This document shows, piece after piece, positions 15,189-23,992 of a DNA stretch of 26,367 bases. Below the pieces are notes generated by a model that was not told the origin of the DNA, did no database searches, and saw only the letters and a list, made by a program, of their open reading frames with translations. Every line of letters begins with the position of its first letter. Positions within the stretch are counted from its first letter, which is position 1. The position numbers were made by a program, and so were the translations under genes. Source of the stretch: Actinomycetota bacterium (GTDB lineage Bacteria; Actinomycetota; Humimicrobiia; Humimicrobiales; Humimicrobiaceae); assembly GCA_003563375.1 (NCBI GenBank), contig PWSB01000084.1, positions 1 through 26,367 on the forward strand. The letters run 5' to 3'.

Positions 15189-17036
15189 TTATTTATGTAA
15201 ATAATTATATATATTTATGGCATCTTTGTAACTGATACCTTTGATATTCATTAATTTTTGTACAGAACTTTTTTTTAGTTCTTCCATGGAATTAATATTT
15301 TCAGTTATATATTTCTTCTTTTTTTCTCCTATGCCTTTGATCTGGTCCAAAAAAGAAGCGGTCATATATTTCCCTCTAAGCCTGCGATGGTAATCAACCG
15401 CAAACCTATGTGCCTCATCACGGATTCTTATAAGCATTCTCCAAAAATTTTTATCCATTTCAACCCTTATACCTTTAGGGCATCCTTCACTGAATACCAA
15501 TTCCTCTTTTTTAGCTATGCTGATAAGGTCGATATCAGGCAGGCCTTCCTGTAAAAGTATGCGGGCAGCGGTGTTGTACTGGGGCTTTCCCCCATCTATG
15601 ACCACAAGGTCGGGAGGAGCATAGAAACTGTTCTCGATATTGAACCTGCCGCCCTCCAGATACCTCATCCTCCTTATAAGGACTTCCTCCAGCATTGCGC
15701 AATCATCCTGGCCGGACACCTCCCTTATCCTGAAATGCCTGTAGTTTTCTTTTGAAGGCATGCCGTCTATAAATACGGCCATAGAACCCACAGCAAACGT
15801 ATCTTTGAGATTGGAAACATCATAGCATTCCACCCTTCGGGGGATGTTTTTCAATCCTAGGGCATCCTTTAGTTTTACCAGTCCACTGTATGCTTTACTA
15901 TGTCCGCTGTCTTTTTCGAATAATTTTTTTTCCGAATAAAGCCTTGCATTTTTAACAGCCATATCCATTACCTTCTTTTTTTCTCCCTTCTTTGGGACTT
16001 TAATCTCGATTTTTTTGCCTTTTTCTTTTTTTAGCCAATCCTCAAGGTCATCCTGCCCTTCTATTGGGAAAGGGATATAAATTGCAGAAGGCATATTATC
16101 TATATGGGAGTAATACCGGACCAAAAAAGCGTTTATTATATCTTCCTTTTCCATATCTTTGGTATTTTCGATTAAAAAGTTATTAAATACCGCGAGCTCT
16201 CCATCGCGGTAGGAAAAGAAACTTACCGCTGCTTGTTTATCATGTTTGTATGCTCCTATGGCATCCCACCTGTTTTCTCCACCAATTACGATCTTCTGCT
16301 GGCCATATAGGTTTTTTATACCCTGTAAAACCTCTTTTAGGTCAGCTGCCGCTTCAAATTCTTGTCTTTTAGAATGTTTTTTTATCCTTTTGATTATCTC
16401 CTCTTCAACCGATCTGCTCTTTCCCCTCAAAAACAGGTCTATATAATCAATCCTTGCCATGTATTCATCTTCGCTTATCTCCCTTATGCAGGGTGCAGAG
16501 CAAAGCTTGATATGGTAATTGAGGCAGGGTACTCTGCCGTTTTTCCCAGGGACAGGTTTTTTGCAGTCTCTTATCTTAAAAGTCTTCCTTAAAAGTTCAA
16601 GGACTATTCTTGCAGAACGGACATTAGTATAGGGTCCAAAGTATCTCCCGCCTTTTATGTTCCTGTTCCTGGTAAGGAAAACACGCGGAAATCTTTCTTT
16701 ATGGGTTATAACTATGAAGGGATAAGACTTGTCATCCTTGAGCTCGACATTGTATTTGGGCCGATTTTTTTTTATAAGGCTGCTCTCCAGCACCAAAGCT
16801 TCCGTATCTGTATCAGTGACCACGTAATCTATCTTTTCAACCTGGTAAAAAAATAGATTTATTCTGGGAGAAGCAGGGCCCTGGTCCTTGCGGCTGCCAA
16901 AATAGCTTCTTACCCTTTTGCTTAAGTCCTTTGCCTTGCCGATATATATGGTCCTTCCTTTTTTATCCTTAAAGATATATACACCGGGACGGTGCGGAAG
17001 GATGGAAAGTATCTCTCTTAGATGTTCTTTTGCCAT
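15189..17036 (-). CDS. uvrC: Excinuclease ABC subunit C
   Basis: UvrC makes the two incisions on either side of a DNA lesion during nucleotide excision repair, after UvrA and UvrB have located it. The 615 residues show the N-terminal GIY-YIG nuclease domain (GVY at 18-20, YIG at 31-33, Arg41, Glu79), then four cysteines at 158, 171, 179 and 183 in the spacing of the UvrC iron-sulfur cluster. The UVR helical hairpin (about 212-245) contacts UvrB. The RNase H-like second nuclease domain includes RRVECYDVSNLKD and VVIDGGKPQYN. C-terminal helix-hairpin-helix motifs include LDQIKGIGEKKKKYI and LMNIKGISYKDAI. The ATG lies three bases after the uvrA stop, so translation is probably coupled. All key parts are present. 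Confidence 0.97.
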   Translation of the reverse strand: MAKEHLREILSILPHRPGVYIFKDKKGRTIYIGKAKDLSKRVRSYFGSRKDQGPASPRINLFFYQVEKIDYVVTDTDTEALVLESSLIKKNRPKYNVELKDDKSYPFIVITHKERFPRVFLTRNRNIKGGRYFGPYTNVRSARIVLELLRKTFKIRDCKKPVPGKNGRVPCLNYHIKLCSAPCIREISEDEYMARIDYIDLFLRGKSRSVEEEIIKRIKKHSKRQEFEAAADLKEVLQGIKNLYGQQKIVIGGENRWDAIGAYKHDKQAAVSFFSYRDGELAVFNNFLIENTKDMEKEDIINAFLVRYYSHIDNMPSAIYIPFPIEGQDDLEDWLKKEKGKKIEIKVPKKGEKKKVMDMAVKNARLYSEKKLFEKDSGHSKAYSGLVKLKDALGLKNIPRRVECYDVSNLKDTFAVGSMAVFIDGMPSKENYRHFRIREVSGQDDCAMLEEVLIRRMRYLEGGRFNIENSFYAPPDLVVIDGGKPQYNTAARILLQEGLPDIDLISIAKKEELVFSEGCPKGIRVEMDKNFWRMLIRIRDEAHRFAVDYHRRLRGKYMTASFLDQIKGIGEKKKKYITENINSMEELKKSSVQKLMNIKGISYKDAINIYNYLHK

Positions 17037-17039
17037 GAT

Positions 17040-19892
17040 TTAGACTTTATTTTTGATGTAGTCTTTTTGAAAATATTTTTTCAAAAACCTTCCGGTGTAT
17101 GAATCCCTTTTTTTTGCCAGCTGTTCGGGGCTGCCTTCAGCAATGACCATCCCTCCAGCGTAGCCGCCTTCAGGACCGAGGTCGATTATATGGTCTGCTG
17201 TCTTTATTACATCCAGGTTGTGTTCTATGACCAGCACAGTGTTGCCCGCATCCACCAGCTTGTTCAATACCTTCAGCAATTTGTTTATATCATCAAAATG
17301 AAGGCCGGTTGTAGGTTCGTCTAAAAGATACATGGTTCTTCCCGTGGCTCTTTTGGACAGCTCGGTGGAGAGTTTTACCCTCTGGGCTTCACCGCCCGAC
17401 AGGGTGGTGGAAGACTGGCCCAACTCTATATAACCAAGCCCCACATCATTTATTACTTTTAATTTGTTGTATATCCTGGGTATATTCTTAAAAAAGTCCA
17501 AGGCCTCCTCTATAGTCATATTGAGCACATCATCTATGTTCCTGCCTCTGTACCGTATCTCCAGGGTCTCCCGGTTATACCTTCTGCCCTTGCATACTTC
17601 ACATGGAACGTATATATCCGGCAAAAAATGCATCTCTATCTTTATAACTCCGTCACCTGTGCATGCTTCGCATCTTCCTCCTTTTAGGTTAAAGGAAAAC
17701 CTTCCCGGCCTGTACCCCCTCATCTTAGCTTCCAGGGTCTTGGAGAATATCTCCCTTATGTATGTAAAAACTCCGGTATATGTAGCGGGGTTTGACCTTG
17801 GGGTCCTTCCGATAGGAGACTGGTCTATCACAATCACCTTGTCCAGGTTCTCGTATCCGGCTATGCCGTCATGCGGCCCCGCCTGGTAGGCAGTATTTGC
17901 CAAAGCATTGGAAAGTGAGGGGTAGAGTATATCATTTACCAGCGTGCTCTTGCCTGATCCTGACACACCGGTCACAGAAACAAATTTGCCCAAAGGTATA
18001 TTTACATCAATATTTTTAAGATTATGCTCCCTTGCCCCTTTTATAGTCAAAAAGAAACCAGAATCTTTACGCCTTTTTTTAGGAACAGGAATACTTTTTT
18101 CTCCTCTTAGATATTTGCCTGTAAGCGAGCGGCTAGATGAGCATATATCCTCAAGGCTTCCATTGGAGACTATCCGGCCTCCGTGGACCCCAGCCCCGGG
18201 CCCGATATCCACTATATGGTCTGCCTGCCTGATTGTTTCCTCATCATGCTCTATCACTATTATGGTATTGCCCAGGTCCCTTAATCTTTTGAGTGCTTTT
18301 ATAAGCTTGGCATTATCCCTCTGATGCAATCCTATGCTCGGCTCATCAAGTATATAAAGCACTCCGACCAGCCCGGACCCTATCTGGGTGGCCAGCCTTA
18401 TCCTCTGGGATTCCCCCCCGGATAGAGTGTTTGCCTCTCTTCCCAGTGAAAGATAGCCCAGGCCAACATCCTTTAAGAAGTTTAGCCTTTCATTTATTTC
18501 TTTTATGAGCCTTTTTCCGATAAGTTCCTCCCTCTGGCTTAATTTTAACTTTTTAAGCCATTGGATCTCATCCTCTATGGTCATATCACAAAAATCAGCT
18601 ATAGAACTGTCAGAGATCAAAACCGCAAGGCTTTCCGGCCTCAGCCTTTTCCCCCCACAGCCAGGACAGGGCTTGGTGGACATAAGGCTTTCATACCTGT
18701 CTCTTTGATAATCTGAATCCGTCTCCAGGTATCTCCTGCCCACAGTATTGGCAATACCCTCAAATTTTATGTTATAGAACCTTAACCTGCCTTTAGGGCT
18801 TCTGTAGCTTATGCGCATCCTCTTGCCGTTGCCCCCGTACAGTATGAGGTCCTTTACACTTTCATCAAGGTCCTTGAAAGGGGTATTTAAATCAAATTCG
18901 TATTCAGAAGCGAGATTTCTCATTATCTGGGAATAATAATTGGAAAAACTCATGTTTATAAAAGGGATTGCCCCTTCATTTATGCTAAGCTGCGGGTTTT
19001 GTACCACTAGCATGGGATCCACTTCCTTCTTAAATCCCAGCCCTCCGCAGGTCTTGCATGCCCCGTAGGGACTGTTAAATGAAAACATCCTGGGTGTGAG
19101 CTCTTCAAAATCTATGCAACAGTATACACAGGAGAAATTTTCCGAGAAAATCAACAGCTTCCCTTCATCCGGAAGCTGTATGTAGGCAAGCCCTCCGCTC
19201 TCATGCAGGGCAGTCTCTATATCTTCGGTAAGCCTTTTTCTTATACCCTCCTTGATTTTTAGCCTGTCCACGACTATCTCTATGTCATGTTTTATGTTTT
19301 TATCCAGCTTTAAGCCAAAATCCTGGTCAAGTTCATACAAGTCTCCGTCTACCCTTACCCTTACATAGCCGTCCTTTCTAATATTCTCAAAGGTCTTCGT
19401 ATATTCCCCTTTCCTTCCCCTTACCACAGGGGAAAGCACCAGAAACCTCGTGCCCGTCTCAAGGTCCATTATCCGGTCGACCATCTGGTCCACTGTCTGC
19501 TTGCTGACAGGCTTTCCGCACTGATAGCAGTAAGGCTTTCCGATCTGGGCATAAAGTACTCTCAGGTAATCATAGATCTCGGTGATGGTCCCTACCGTGG
19601 ACCGGGGGTTCTTGCTTACACCCTTCTGGTTGATGGAAACTGCAGGAGATAAGCCTTCAATAAGGTCTACATCAGGTTTTTCCATCTGGCCCAAAAACTG
19701 TCTCGCGTACGAAGAAAGGGACTCGACATATCTTCTCTGGCCTTCTGCATATAAGGTATCGAAGGCAAGTGAAGACTTGCCTGAGCCGCTTACCCCGGTA
19801 ATGACTATATACTGGTCCCTTGGGAGCCTCAAGCTGATATCCTTTAGATTATGTTCTTTAGCACCTTTTATATATATCTCTGGATTCATCAT
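17040..19892 (-). CDS. uvrA: Excinuclease ABC subunit A
   Basis: UvrA is the damage-recognition ATPase of nucleotide excision repair; as a dimer it loads UvrB on DNA. The 950 residues contain two ABC-type ATPase modules. Walker A motifs are GVSGSGKS (33-40) and a second GVSGSGKST in the C-terminal half. Signature motifs are LSGGESQRIRLATQ and LSGGEAQRVKLSTE, and Walker B motifs are LYILDEPSIGLH and MYLLDEPTTGLH. Zinc-binding cysteine pairs are seen in CVYC...CKTC and CEAC...CEVC, along with an extra CYQC pair near residue 120. Length is normal. Its ATG overlaps the uvrB stop by four bases (ATGA), so the two are translationally coupled; a second ATG follows directly and could also serve. Confidence 0.98.
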   Translation of the reverse strand: MMNPEIYIKGAKEHNLKDISLRLPRDQYIVITGVSGSGKSSLAFDTLYAEGQRRYVESLSSYARQFLGQMEKPDVDLIEGLSPAVSINQKGVSKNPRSTVGTITEIYDYLRVLYAQIGKPYCYQCGKPVSKQTVDQMVDRIMDLETGTRFLVLSPVVRGRKGEYTKTFENIRKDGYVRVRVDGDLYELDQDFGLKLDKNIKHDIEIVVDRLKIKEGIRKRLTEDIETALHESGGLAYIQLPDEGKLLIFSENFSCVYCCIDFEELTPRMFSFNSPYGACKTCGGLGFKKEVDPMLVVQNPQLSINEGAIPFINMSFSNYYSQIMRNLASEYEFDLNTPFKDLDESVKDLILYGGNGKRMRISYRSPKGRLRFYNIKFEGIANTVGRRYLETDSDYQRDRYESLMSTKPCPGCGGKRLRPESLAVLISDSSIADFCDMTIEDEIQWLKKLKLSQREELIGKRLIKEINERLNFLKDVGLGYLSLGREANTLSGGESQRIRLATQIGSGLVGVLYILDEPSIGLHQRDNAKLIKALKRLRDLGNTIIVIEHDEETIRQADHIVDIGPGAGVHGGRIVSNGSLEDICSSSRSLTGKYLRGEKSIPVPKKRRKDSGFFLTIKGAREHNLKNIDVNIPLGKFVSVTGVSGSGKSTLVNDILYPSLSNALANTAYQAGPHDGIAGYENLDKVIVIDQSPIGRTPRSNPATYTGVFTYIREIFSKTLEAKMRGYRPGRFSFNLKGGRCEACTGDGVIKIEMHFLPDIYVPCEVCKGRRYNRETLEIRYRGRNIDDVLNMTIEEALDFFKNIPRIYNKLKVINDVGLGYIELGQSSTTLSGGEAQRVKLSTELSKRATGRTMYLLDEPTTGLHFDDINKLLKVLNKLVDAGNTVLVIEHNLDVIKTADHIIDLGPEGGYAGGMVIAEGSPEQLAKKRDSYTGRFLKKYFQKDYIKNKV

Positions 19893-21910
19893 TTTGCCAC
19901 TTCAATATTAGTTATTTCTTTTATCCTCTTAATCTGGTCCCTGATAGCAGCAGCCTCTTCAAAACGCATATCCCTGGCAGCAAGGTTCATCTCTTCTTCA
20001 AGACCGCTTAATATATTGGCGATCCTTGCAGGGTCCATGTCCAGAAGCTTTTTCTCGTTTAAGGCCGCCCTTTTATCGGATACCCTGCCTTCCTTTTTTT
20101 GCCTGGACCGGATACCGCTTGAGTAGAGTATATCAGTTATATTTTTTGATATACTTTTGGGGACTATATTGTGCTTGCGGTTGTAATCTATCTGGATGCT
20201 CCTTCTCCTGTTGGTCTCATCCAAGGCACTTGCCAGAGCTCCGGTTACATGGTCAGCATACATCAAGACCTTCCCGTTTATATTTCTGGCTGCCCGGCCT
20301 ATGGTCTGTATCAGGGATATCTCTGAACGTAAGAAGCCCTCTTTGTCCGCATCAAGAATAGCCACCAGGGAAACCTCTGGCAAGTCCAGTCCCTCCCTTA
20401 ACAGGTTGATGCCTACCAGCACATCAAACTCTCCGGTTCTCAGCCCCCGCAGTATCTCTATCCTTTCTATGGTGTCTATTGTAGAATGAAGATATCTTAC
20501 CCTGACCCCCTGGCTAGCAAGGTAATCGGCCAGGTCTTCAGCCATCCTTTTTGTAAGCGTGGTTACCAGCACCCTCTCCTGCTTGGAGACCCTTTCCTTT
20601 ATCTCTGAAATAAGGTCGTCTATCTGCCCTTCAGTGGGCTTTATGACCACCTGGGGGTCTACCAGTCCGGTAGGCCGGATGATCTGCTCCGCTATCTGGC
20701 TGCTCACCCTTCTCTCATAAGGCCCGGGGGTAGCTGAAGTAAATATACACTGGCTTATCTTTTGCTCAAATTCCTCGTACCGCAAGGGCCTGTTATCCAA
20801 AGCAGAAGGTAGTCTGAAACCATAATCAACCAGGGTCTGTTTCCTGGAGCGGTCACCTTCATACATGCCTCTTATCTGGGGTACGGTTATATGTGACTCA
20901 TCGATGACCATAAGAAATTCCTGTGGGAAAAAGTCTATGAGGGTATTGGGTGGTTCCCCCGGCCTTTTGCCCAATATATGCCTTGAATAATTCTCTATTC
21001 CGCTGCAAAACCCAAGCTCAGCGATCATCTCCATATCGTAGCGCGTCCTTGACTCCAGCCGCTGAGCTTCCAGGAGCCTGCCCTCTTTTTTAAAATATTG
21101 CAATCTCTGCCCAAGTTCCTCTTCAATGGTCTCAAGAGCCCTCCCAACCCATTCCCTTGTAGTCAAAAAGTGGGTAGCAGGAGATATTATGACCACGTCT
21201 TTTTGGCCGTATATCTCTCCTGATACAGGGTCGAATTCCGTTATCTTTTCAATATCGTCCCCAAAATACATAACCCTTATCGCCCTGTCCTGGTATGCAG
21301 GGAATATTTCTGCAGTATCCCCTTTTATCCTGAACCTTCCATTGGTGAAATCATAATCATTTCTTTCATACCTTATGTTCACCAGGTTCTTTATAAGGGT
21401 GTCCAGCGGGTACTGTTCATCTTTCTTGAGCATAATCCTTTGTTTCTCATATTCTTCAGGGGATCCCAGGCCGTATATGCATGATACGCTTGCCACCACT
21501 ATCACGTCGGTGCGGGTATATAAAGCGTTCGTTGCTGAAAGCCTAAGTTTTTCTATCTCCTCATTTATGGAAGTATCCTTTTCAATATACATGTCCTTGC
21601 CGGGAAGGTATGCCTCCGGCTGGTAATAATCATAATAGGACACAAAGTATTCAACAGAATTATGGGGAAAAAATTCCTTGAACTCATTAGTAAGCTGGGC
21701 GGCTAGGGTCTTATTGGGTGCGATTACCAGAGCAGGCAGCCCTACATTTTTTATAACATTTGCCATGGTATATGTCTTGCCTGAACCGGTGACACCCAAA
21801 AGGGTCTGAAATTTATAGCCGTCCCTGAGTCCCCGGGTCAGCCTGGATATCGCCCTGCCCTGGTCCCCCTGCGGGCTGTAATTTGATACTATTTTAAAAC
21901 TTTCAGCCAT
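19889..21910 (-). CDS. uvrB: Excinuclease ABC subunit B
   Basis: UvrB is the helicase-like subunit that verifies DNA damage and recruits UvrC. The 673 residues show Walker A GVTGSGKT (39-46), the damage-probing beta-hairpin region with YYDYYQPEAYLPGKDMYIEK, helicase motif II MVIDESHITVPQ, and the later motifs LVGINLLREGLDLPEVSLVA and QTIGRAARN. The C-terminal UVR domain, with LEEEMNLAARDMRFEEAAAIRDQI, interacts with UvrC. Length is usual for the family. The start ATG overlaps the coaE stop by eight bases and the end overlaps uvrA by four. Placement of uvrB directly after coaE is known from Actinobacteria. Confidence 0.98.
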   Translation of the reverse strand: MAESFKIVSNYSPQGDQGRAISRLTRGLRDGYKFQTLLGVTGSGKTYTMANVIKNVGLPALVIAPNKTLAAQLTNEFKEFFPHNSVEYFVSYYDYYQPEAYLPGKDMYIEKDTSINEEIEKLRLSATNALYTRTDVIVVASVSCIYGLGSPEEYEKQRIMLKKDEQYPLDTLIKNLVNIRYERNDYDFTNGRFRIKGDTAEIFPAYQDRAIRVMYFGDDIEKITEFDPVSGEIYGQKDVVIISPATHFLTTREWVGRALETIEEELGQRLQYFKKEGRLLEAQRLESRTRYDMEMIAELGFCSGIENYSRHILGKRPGEPPNTLIDFFPQEFLMVIDESHITVPQIRGMYEGDRSRKQTLVDYGFRLPSALDNRPLRYEEFEQKISQCIFTSATPGPYERRVSSQIAEQIIRPTGLVDPQVVIKPTEGQIDDLISEIKERVSKQERVLVTTLTKRMAEDLADYLASQGVRVRYLHSTIDTIERIEILRGLRTGEFDVLVGINLLREGLDLPEVSLVAILDADKEGFLRSEISLIQTIGRAARNINGKVLMYADHVTGALASALDETNRRRSIQIDYNRKHNIVPKSISKNITDILYSSGIRSRQKKEGRVSDKRAALNEKKLLDMDPARIANILSGLEEEMNLAARDMRFEEAAAIRDQIKRIKEITNIEVAK

Positions 21911-22508
21911 TTATATCACCATATCGTCTATGGATGTCTTCAGCCACCTTGCCGCATATAGACTCAAGCTTTTTTCTATCCCCGTTATTTTCAATGACAT
22001 AGTCCATACGGCCGTTGCACAGCCTGATCTTCTGCCCCTTTATCTTCATTTCCGCTTTTTGTTCGGGAATCCCTTTGTTCAACAGGTTTTTCTTTCTGAC
22101 ATCCTTGGAAGCTTTCACCCATATCACATAATCGCATAACACATCCAGCTTACAATTAAACAAGACCGCCGCATCTATTATGACAAAATCCTTATCCGTA
22201 TATTCCCTGATCTGGTTTTTGACCTCACGCCTTATAAGGGGGAACATTATGCGGTTTAATTTTTTAAGTTCCGCGCTGCTGCTGAACACCCTGTCGGCAA
22301 GGGCGCCAAAATCAAGGCTCTCCCCATCAAAGACTTCTTCACCGAAGACGGTCCTTATATGTTTTAATATGTCCTCTTCGCTGTCGTATACGTCTTTGGC
22401 CAGGCTGTCTACATCTATACTCACGCAACTTTCAAGCTTTTTTTCAAGGATTCCGGCTACTGTACTTTTTCCTGAACCTATTCTTCCAACGATCCCTATG
22501 ATAAAGAT
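21903..22508 (-). CDS. coaE: Dephospho-CoA kinase with probable non-canonical AUC start
   Basis: CoaE phosphorylates dephospho-CoA in the last step of coenzyme A synthesis. The P-loop GIVGRIGSGKSTVA lies upstream of the first ATG/GTG/TTG in the frame, a GTG at 22424, which would remove it. The frame stays open only to a TAG at 22518-22520. A strong Shine-Dalgarno TAGGAGG (22514-22520) lies five bases before an ATC at 22506-22508. Starting there gives a 201-residue protein beginning FIIGIVGRIGSGKS after the initiator, matching the family's usual N-terminus and length (about 200). Other family features are IDVDSLAKDVY, VIIDAAVLFNCKLD (a diverged PLLFE segment) and IPEQKAEMKIKGQ. A start at AUA (22497-22499) is possible but spaced poorly. 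A sequencing error converting ATG to ATC is an alternative. The gene opens the uvr operon and overlaps uvrB by eight bases. Confidence 0.85.
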   Translation of the reverse strand: MFIIGIVGRIGSGKSTVAGILEKKLESCVSIDVDSLAKDVYDSEEDILKHIRTVFGEEVFDGESLDFGALADRVFSSSAELKKLNRIMFPLIRREVKNQIREYTDKDFVIIDAAVLFNCKLDVLCDYVIWVKASKDVRKKNLLNKGIPEQKAEMKIKGQKIRLCNGRMDYVIENNGDRKKLESICGKVAEDIHRRYGDING

Positions 22509-22540
22509 AAAATCCTCCTATCTAAATCCAAACACATAAA

Positions 22541-22568
22541 ATAATATAACAAACCCCATAAAAATCAA
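22541..22568 (-). promoter_or_regulatory. Candidate promoter of the coaE-uvr operon
   Basis: On the minus strand, TTGATT (22563-22568) and TATTAT (22541-22546) are spaced by 16 bases. The start would lie near 22534, giving a leader of about 26 bases before the AUC start of coaE with its TAGGAGG. The -35 element lies within the loop of the preceding hairpin, so terminator and promoter would overlap. The matches are partial. Confidence 0.4.
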
Positions 22569-22580
22569 TTAATGGGGTTT
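22551..22580 (-). terminator. Probable terminator after rpsA
   Basis: AAACCCCAT (22551-22559) and ATGGGGTTT (22572-22580) form a 9-bp stem with a 12-base loop. In the minus-strand transcript a T-rich tail (GTTATATTATTTT) follows. On the plus strand six T follow the stem, so it could work both ways. It lies about 60 bases after the rpsA stop and just before coaE. Confidence 0.6.
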
Positions 22581-22586
22581 TTTAAG

Positions 22587-22606
22587 GCAGCCTTATATAA
22601 GGCTGC
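22587..22606. repeat. Perfect 20-bp palindrome between rpsA and coaE
   Basis: GCAGCCTTATATAAGGCTGC is its own reverse complement. As RNA it folds into an 8-bp hairpin with loop AUAU, about 30 bases after the rpsA stop. Together with the next hairpin it probably marks the 3' end of the rpsA mRNA; as DNA it could also bind a dimeric protein. Confidence 0.6.
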
Positions 22607-22637
22607 TGAAATATGCTTTTTGCTTAGGGCTTGTAAG

Positions 22638-23894
22638 CTAATCTATATTAGCTTCGTCTTTCATCTCTTTAAGCAGTTTTTTTATGGTCTCCTCTTTTTC
22701 ATCGGAGGGAACATCCTTGGCATCTTCGTCGGATTCATTTATTTCTGGCTCTGTGTCTTCTTTCTTTTCAGGTTCCTGCTGTACAGGCTCTTCGACCTGT
22801 TTTACACTGAAAGCCATTCTTCTTTTATCGAAATCAATATCAATGATCCTTACCGTAAGTTTATCTCCAATCTTTGCTACATCGCTTGGTTTCTTAACTG
22901 GTTTACTGCTAAGTTCAGAAATATGGACAAGGCCTTCCATTCCATCTTCTATTTGTACAAAAAGACCAAACTTCACTATCCTGGTCACTTTTCCCTCTAC
23001 AATGTCACCATTGGAATATTTCTTTATTTTCTCCATCCAGGGATCTTTCTGGGTCTGCTTGAGTCCCAATGAAAGCCTTTGTTTGTCATAATCTACATCA
23101 AGTACCTCTACCTCGACCTCATCATTGACCTCAACAACTTCAGAAGGGTGTTTCACATGATTCCAGGAAAGCTCTGATATATGAATCAAGCCGTCTACAC
23201 CGCTTACATCAACAAAAGCGCCGAATTCAGCAATACTGGTTATAGCCCCCTTTCTGATCTGCCCTATCTCTATATTCTCCAAGACCTCTTTGCGTTGTTC
23301 TCTTCTCTCATCTTCTATTATCGCTTTTCTGGAAAGCACAACATTGTTCCTGTTTCTATCTACTTCAATAATCTTGCATTTGCATTTCTCTCCTATGTAT
23401 GAAGCAAGTTCTTTCGTCTTCCTGACATCTATAAGTGACGCCGGCAAAAAACCCCTTAAGCCTATATCCAGTATTAGCCCGCCTTTGACATGCTCGATAA
23501 CATCACCTTCGACTGTCCCTCCATTTCTGTATAAATCCTCGATGCGGTCAAAATTTTTCTCTACTTCCGCTCTTTTCTTGGAAAGCAATAACCTTCCGTC
23601 TTGATCCTCTTTCTGCAACACCAGTATTTCGACAACATCATCGACTTCTACAATCTCTTCCGGCCTTACACTGTTTCTGATGGATAACTCAGGCAGCGGT
23701 ATAACTCCTTCAGACTTGTACCCTATGTCTATGAGTACTTCGTCCTTATCAATCTTTACCACCTTTCCTTTAAGAATATCTCCCTCATTAAAATCTATGA
23801 TAGTAAGATCGTAATTAGGGACCATCTTACCATTCTCATCCTCCACCATACAGTTTTCGTCAGTGATGCTTCCTTCTAAATTGTCTTTAAACAT
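22638..23894 (-). CDS. rpsA: 30S ribosomal protein S1 (four S1 domains)
   Basis: This 418-residue protein carries four S1 RNA-binding domains at about 37-107, 125-190, 210-279 and 296-366, each with the usual strand pattern. The third and fourth are the best conserved, with SIAEFGAFVDVSGVDGLIHISELS and RIVKFGLFVQIEDGMEGLVHISELS. The C-terminal tail (about 370-418) is rich in Glu, Asp and Lys and probably disordered. Four-domain S1 proteins of about this size are typical of Gram-positive bacteria and help mRNA engage the 30S subunit. Position between polA and coaE is the actinobacterial arrangement. The ATG at 23894 is fixed by an in-frame TAA two codons upstream. GAGAGGG (23909-23915) is present but about 14 bases away, a weak Shine-Dalgarno spacing. 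Confidence 0.93.
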   Translation of the reverse strand: MFKDNLEGSITDENCMVEDENGKMVPNYDLTIIDFNEGDILKGKVVKIDKDEVLIDIGYKSEGVIPLPELSIRNSVRPEEIVEVDDVVEILVLQKEDQDGRLLLSKKRAEVEKNFDRIEDLYRNGGTVEGDVIEHVKGGLILDIGLRGFLPASLIDVRKTKELASYIGEKCKCKIIEVDRNRNNVVLSRKAIIEDERREQRKEVLENIEIGQIRKGAITSIAEFGAFVDVSGVDGLIHISELSWNHVKHPSEVVEVNDEVEVEVLDVDYDKQRLSLGLKQTQKDPWMEKIKKYSNGDIVEGKVTRIVKFGLFVQIEDGMEGLVHISELSSKPVKKPSDVAKIGDKLTVRIIDIDFDKRRMAFSVKQVEEPVQQEPEKKEDTEPEINESDEDAKDVPSDEKEETIKKLLKEMKDEANID

Positions 23895-23932
23895 GTTTTA
23901 CAAAATCACCCTCTCTTTTTAATAGTCAAAAA

Positions 23933-23961
23933 AGAATACCATGCTAACCTAAAATTAGCAA
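23933..23961 (-). promoter_or_regulatory. Candidate promoter of rpsA
   Basis: On the minus strand, TTGCTA (23956-23961) and TATTCT (23933-23938) are spaced by 17 bases, each with four of six consensus matches. Transcription would start near 23926, about 32 bases before the rpsA ATG. The -35 and spacer overlap a small dyad (TGCTAA/TTAGCA at 23942-23960) that may be part of a weak polA terminator or an operator. Confidence 0.4.
23942..23960 (-). terminator. Weak hairpin after polA
   Basis: TGCTAA and TTAGCA form a 6-bp stem with a 7-base loop about 30 bases after the polA stop. The minus-strand transcript continues with a T-run a few bases later. It is a weak intrinsic terminator candidate and overlaps the candidate rpsA promoter. 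Confidence 0.35.
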
Positions 23962-23992
23962 CATTTGAATAATATATTATAAATTATTTTTC

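Noticed and set aside
17464..18324. Plus-strand open frames opposite uvrA
   Set aside because: Antisense shadows of a complete uvrA; no ribosome site or family motifs.
21903..22424. GTG at 22424 as the coaE start
   Set aside because: It would delete the P-loop that the same open frame encodes just upstream.
22572..23091. Plus-strand open frames rich in Phe and Ser opposite rpsA
   Set aside because: Their composition is what the complement of acidic, lysine-rich S1 codons gives; the S1 domains are certain.
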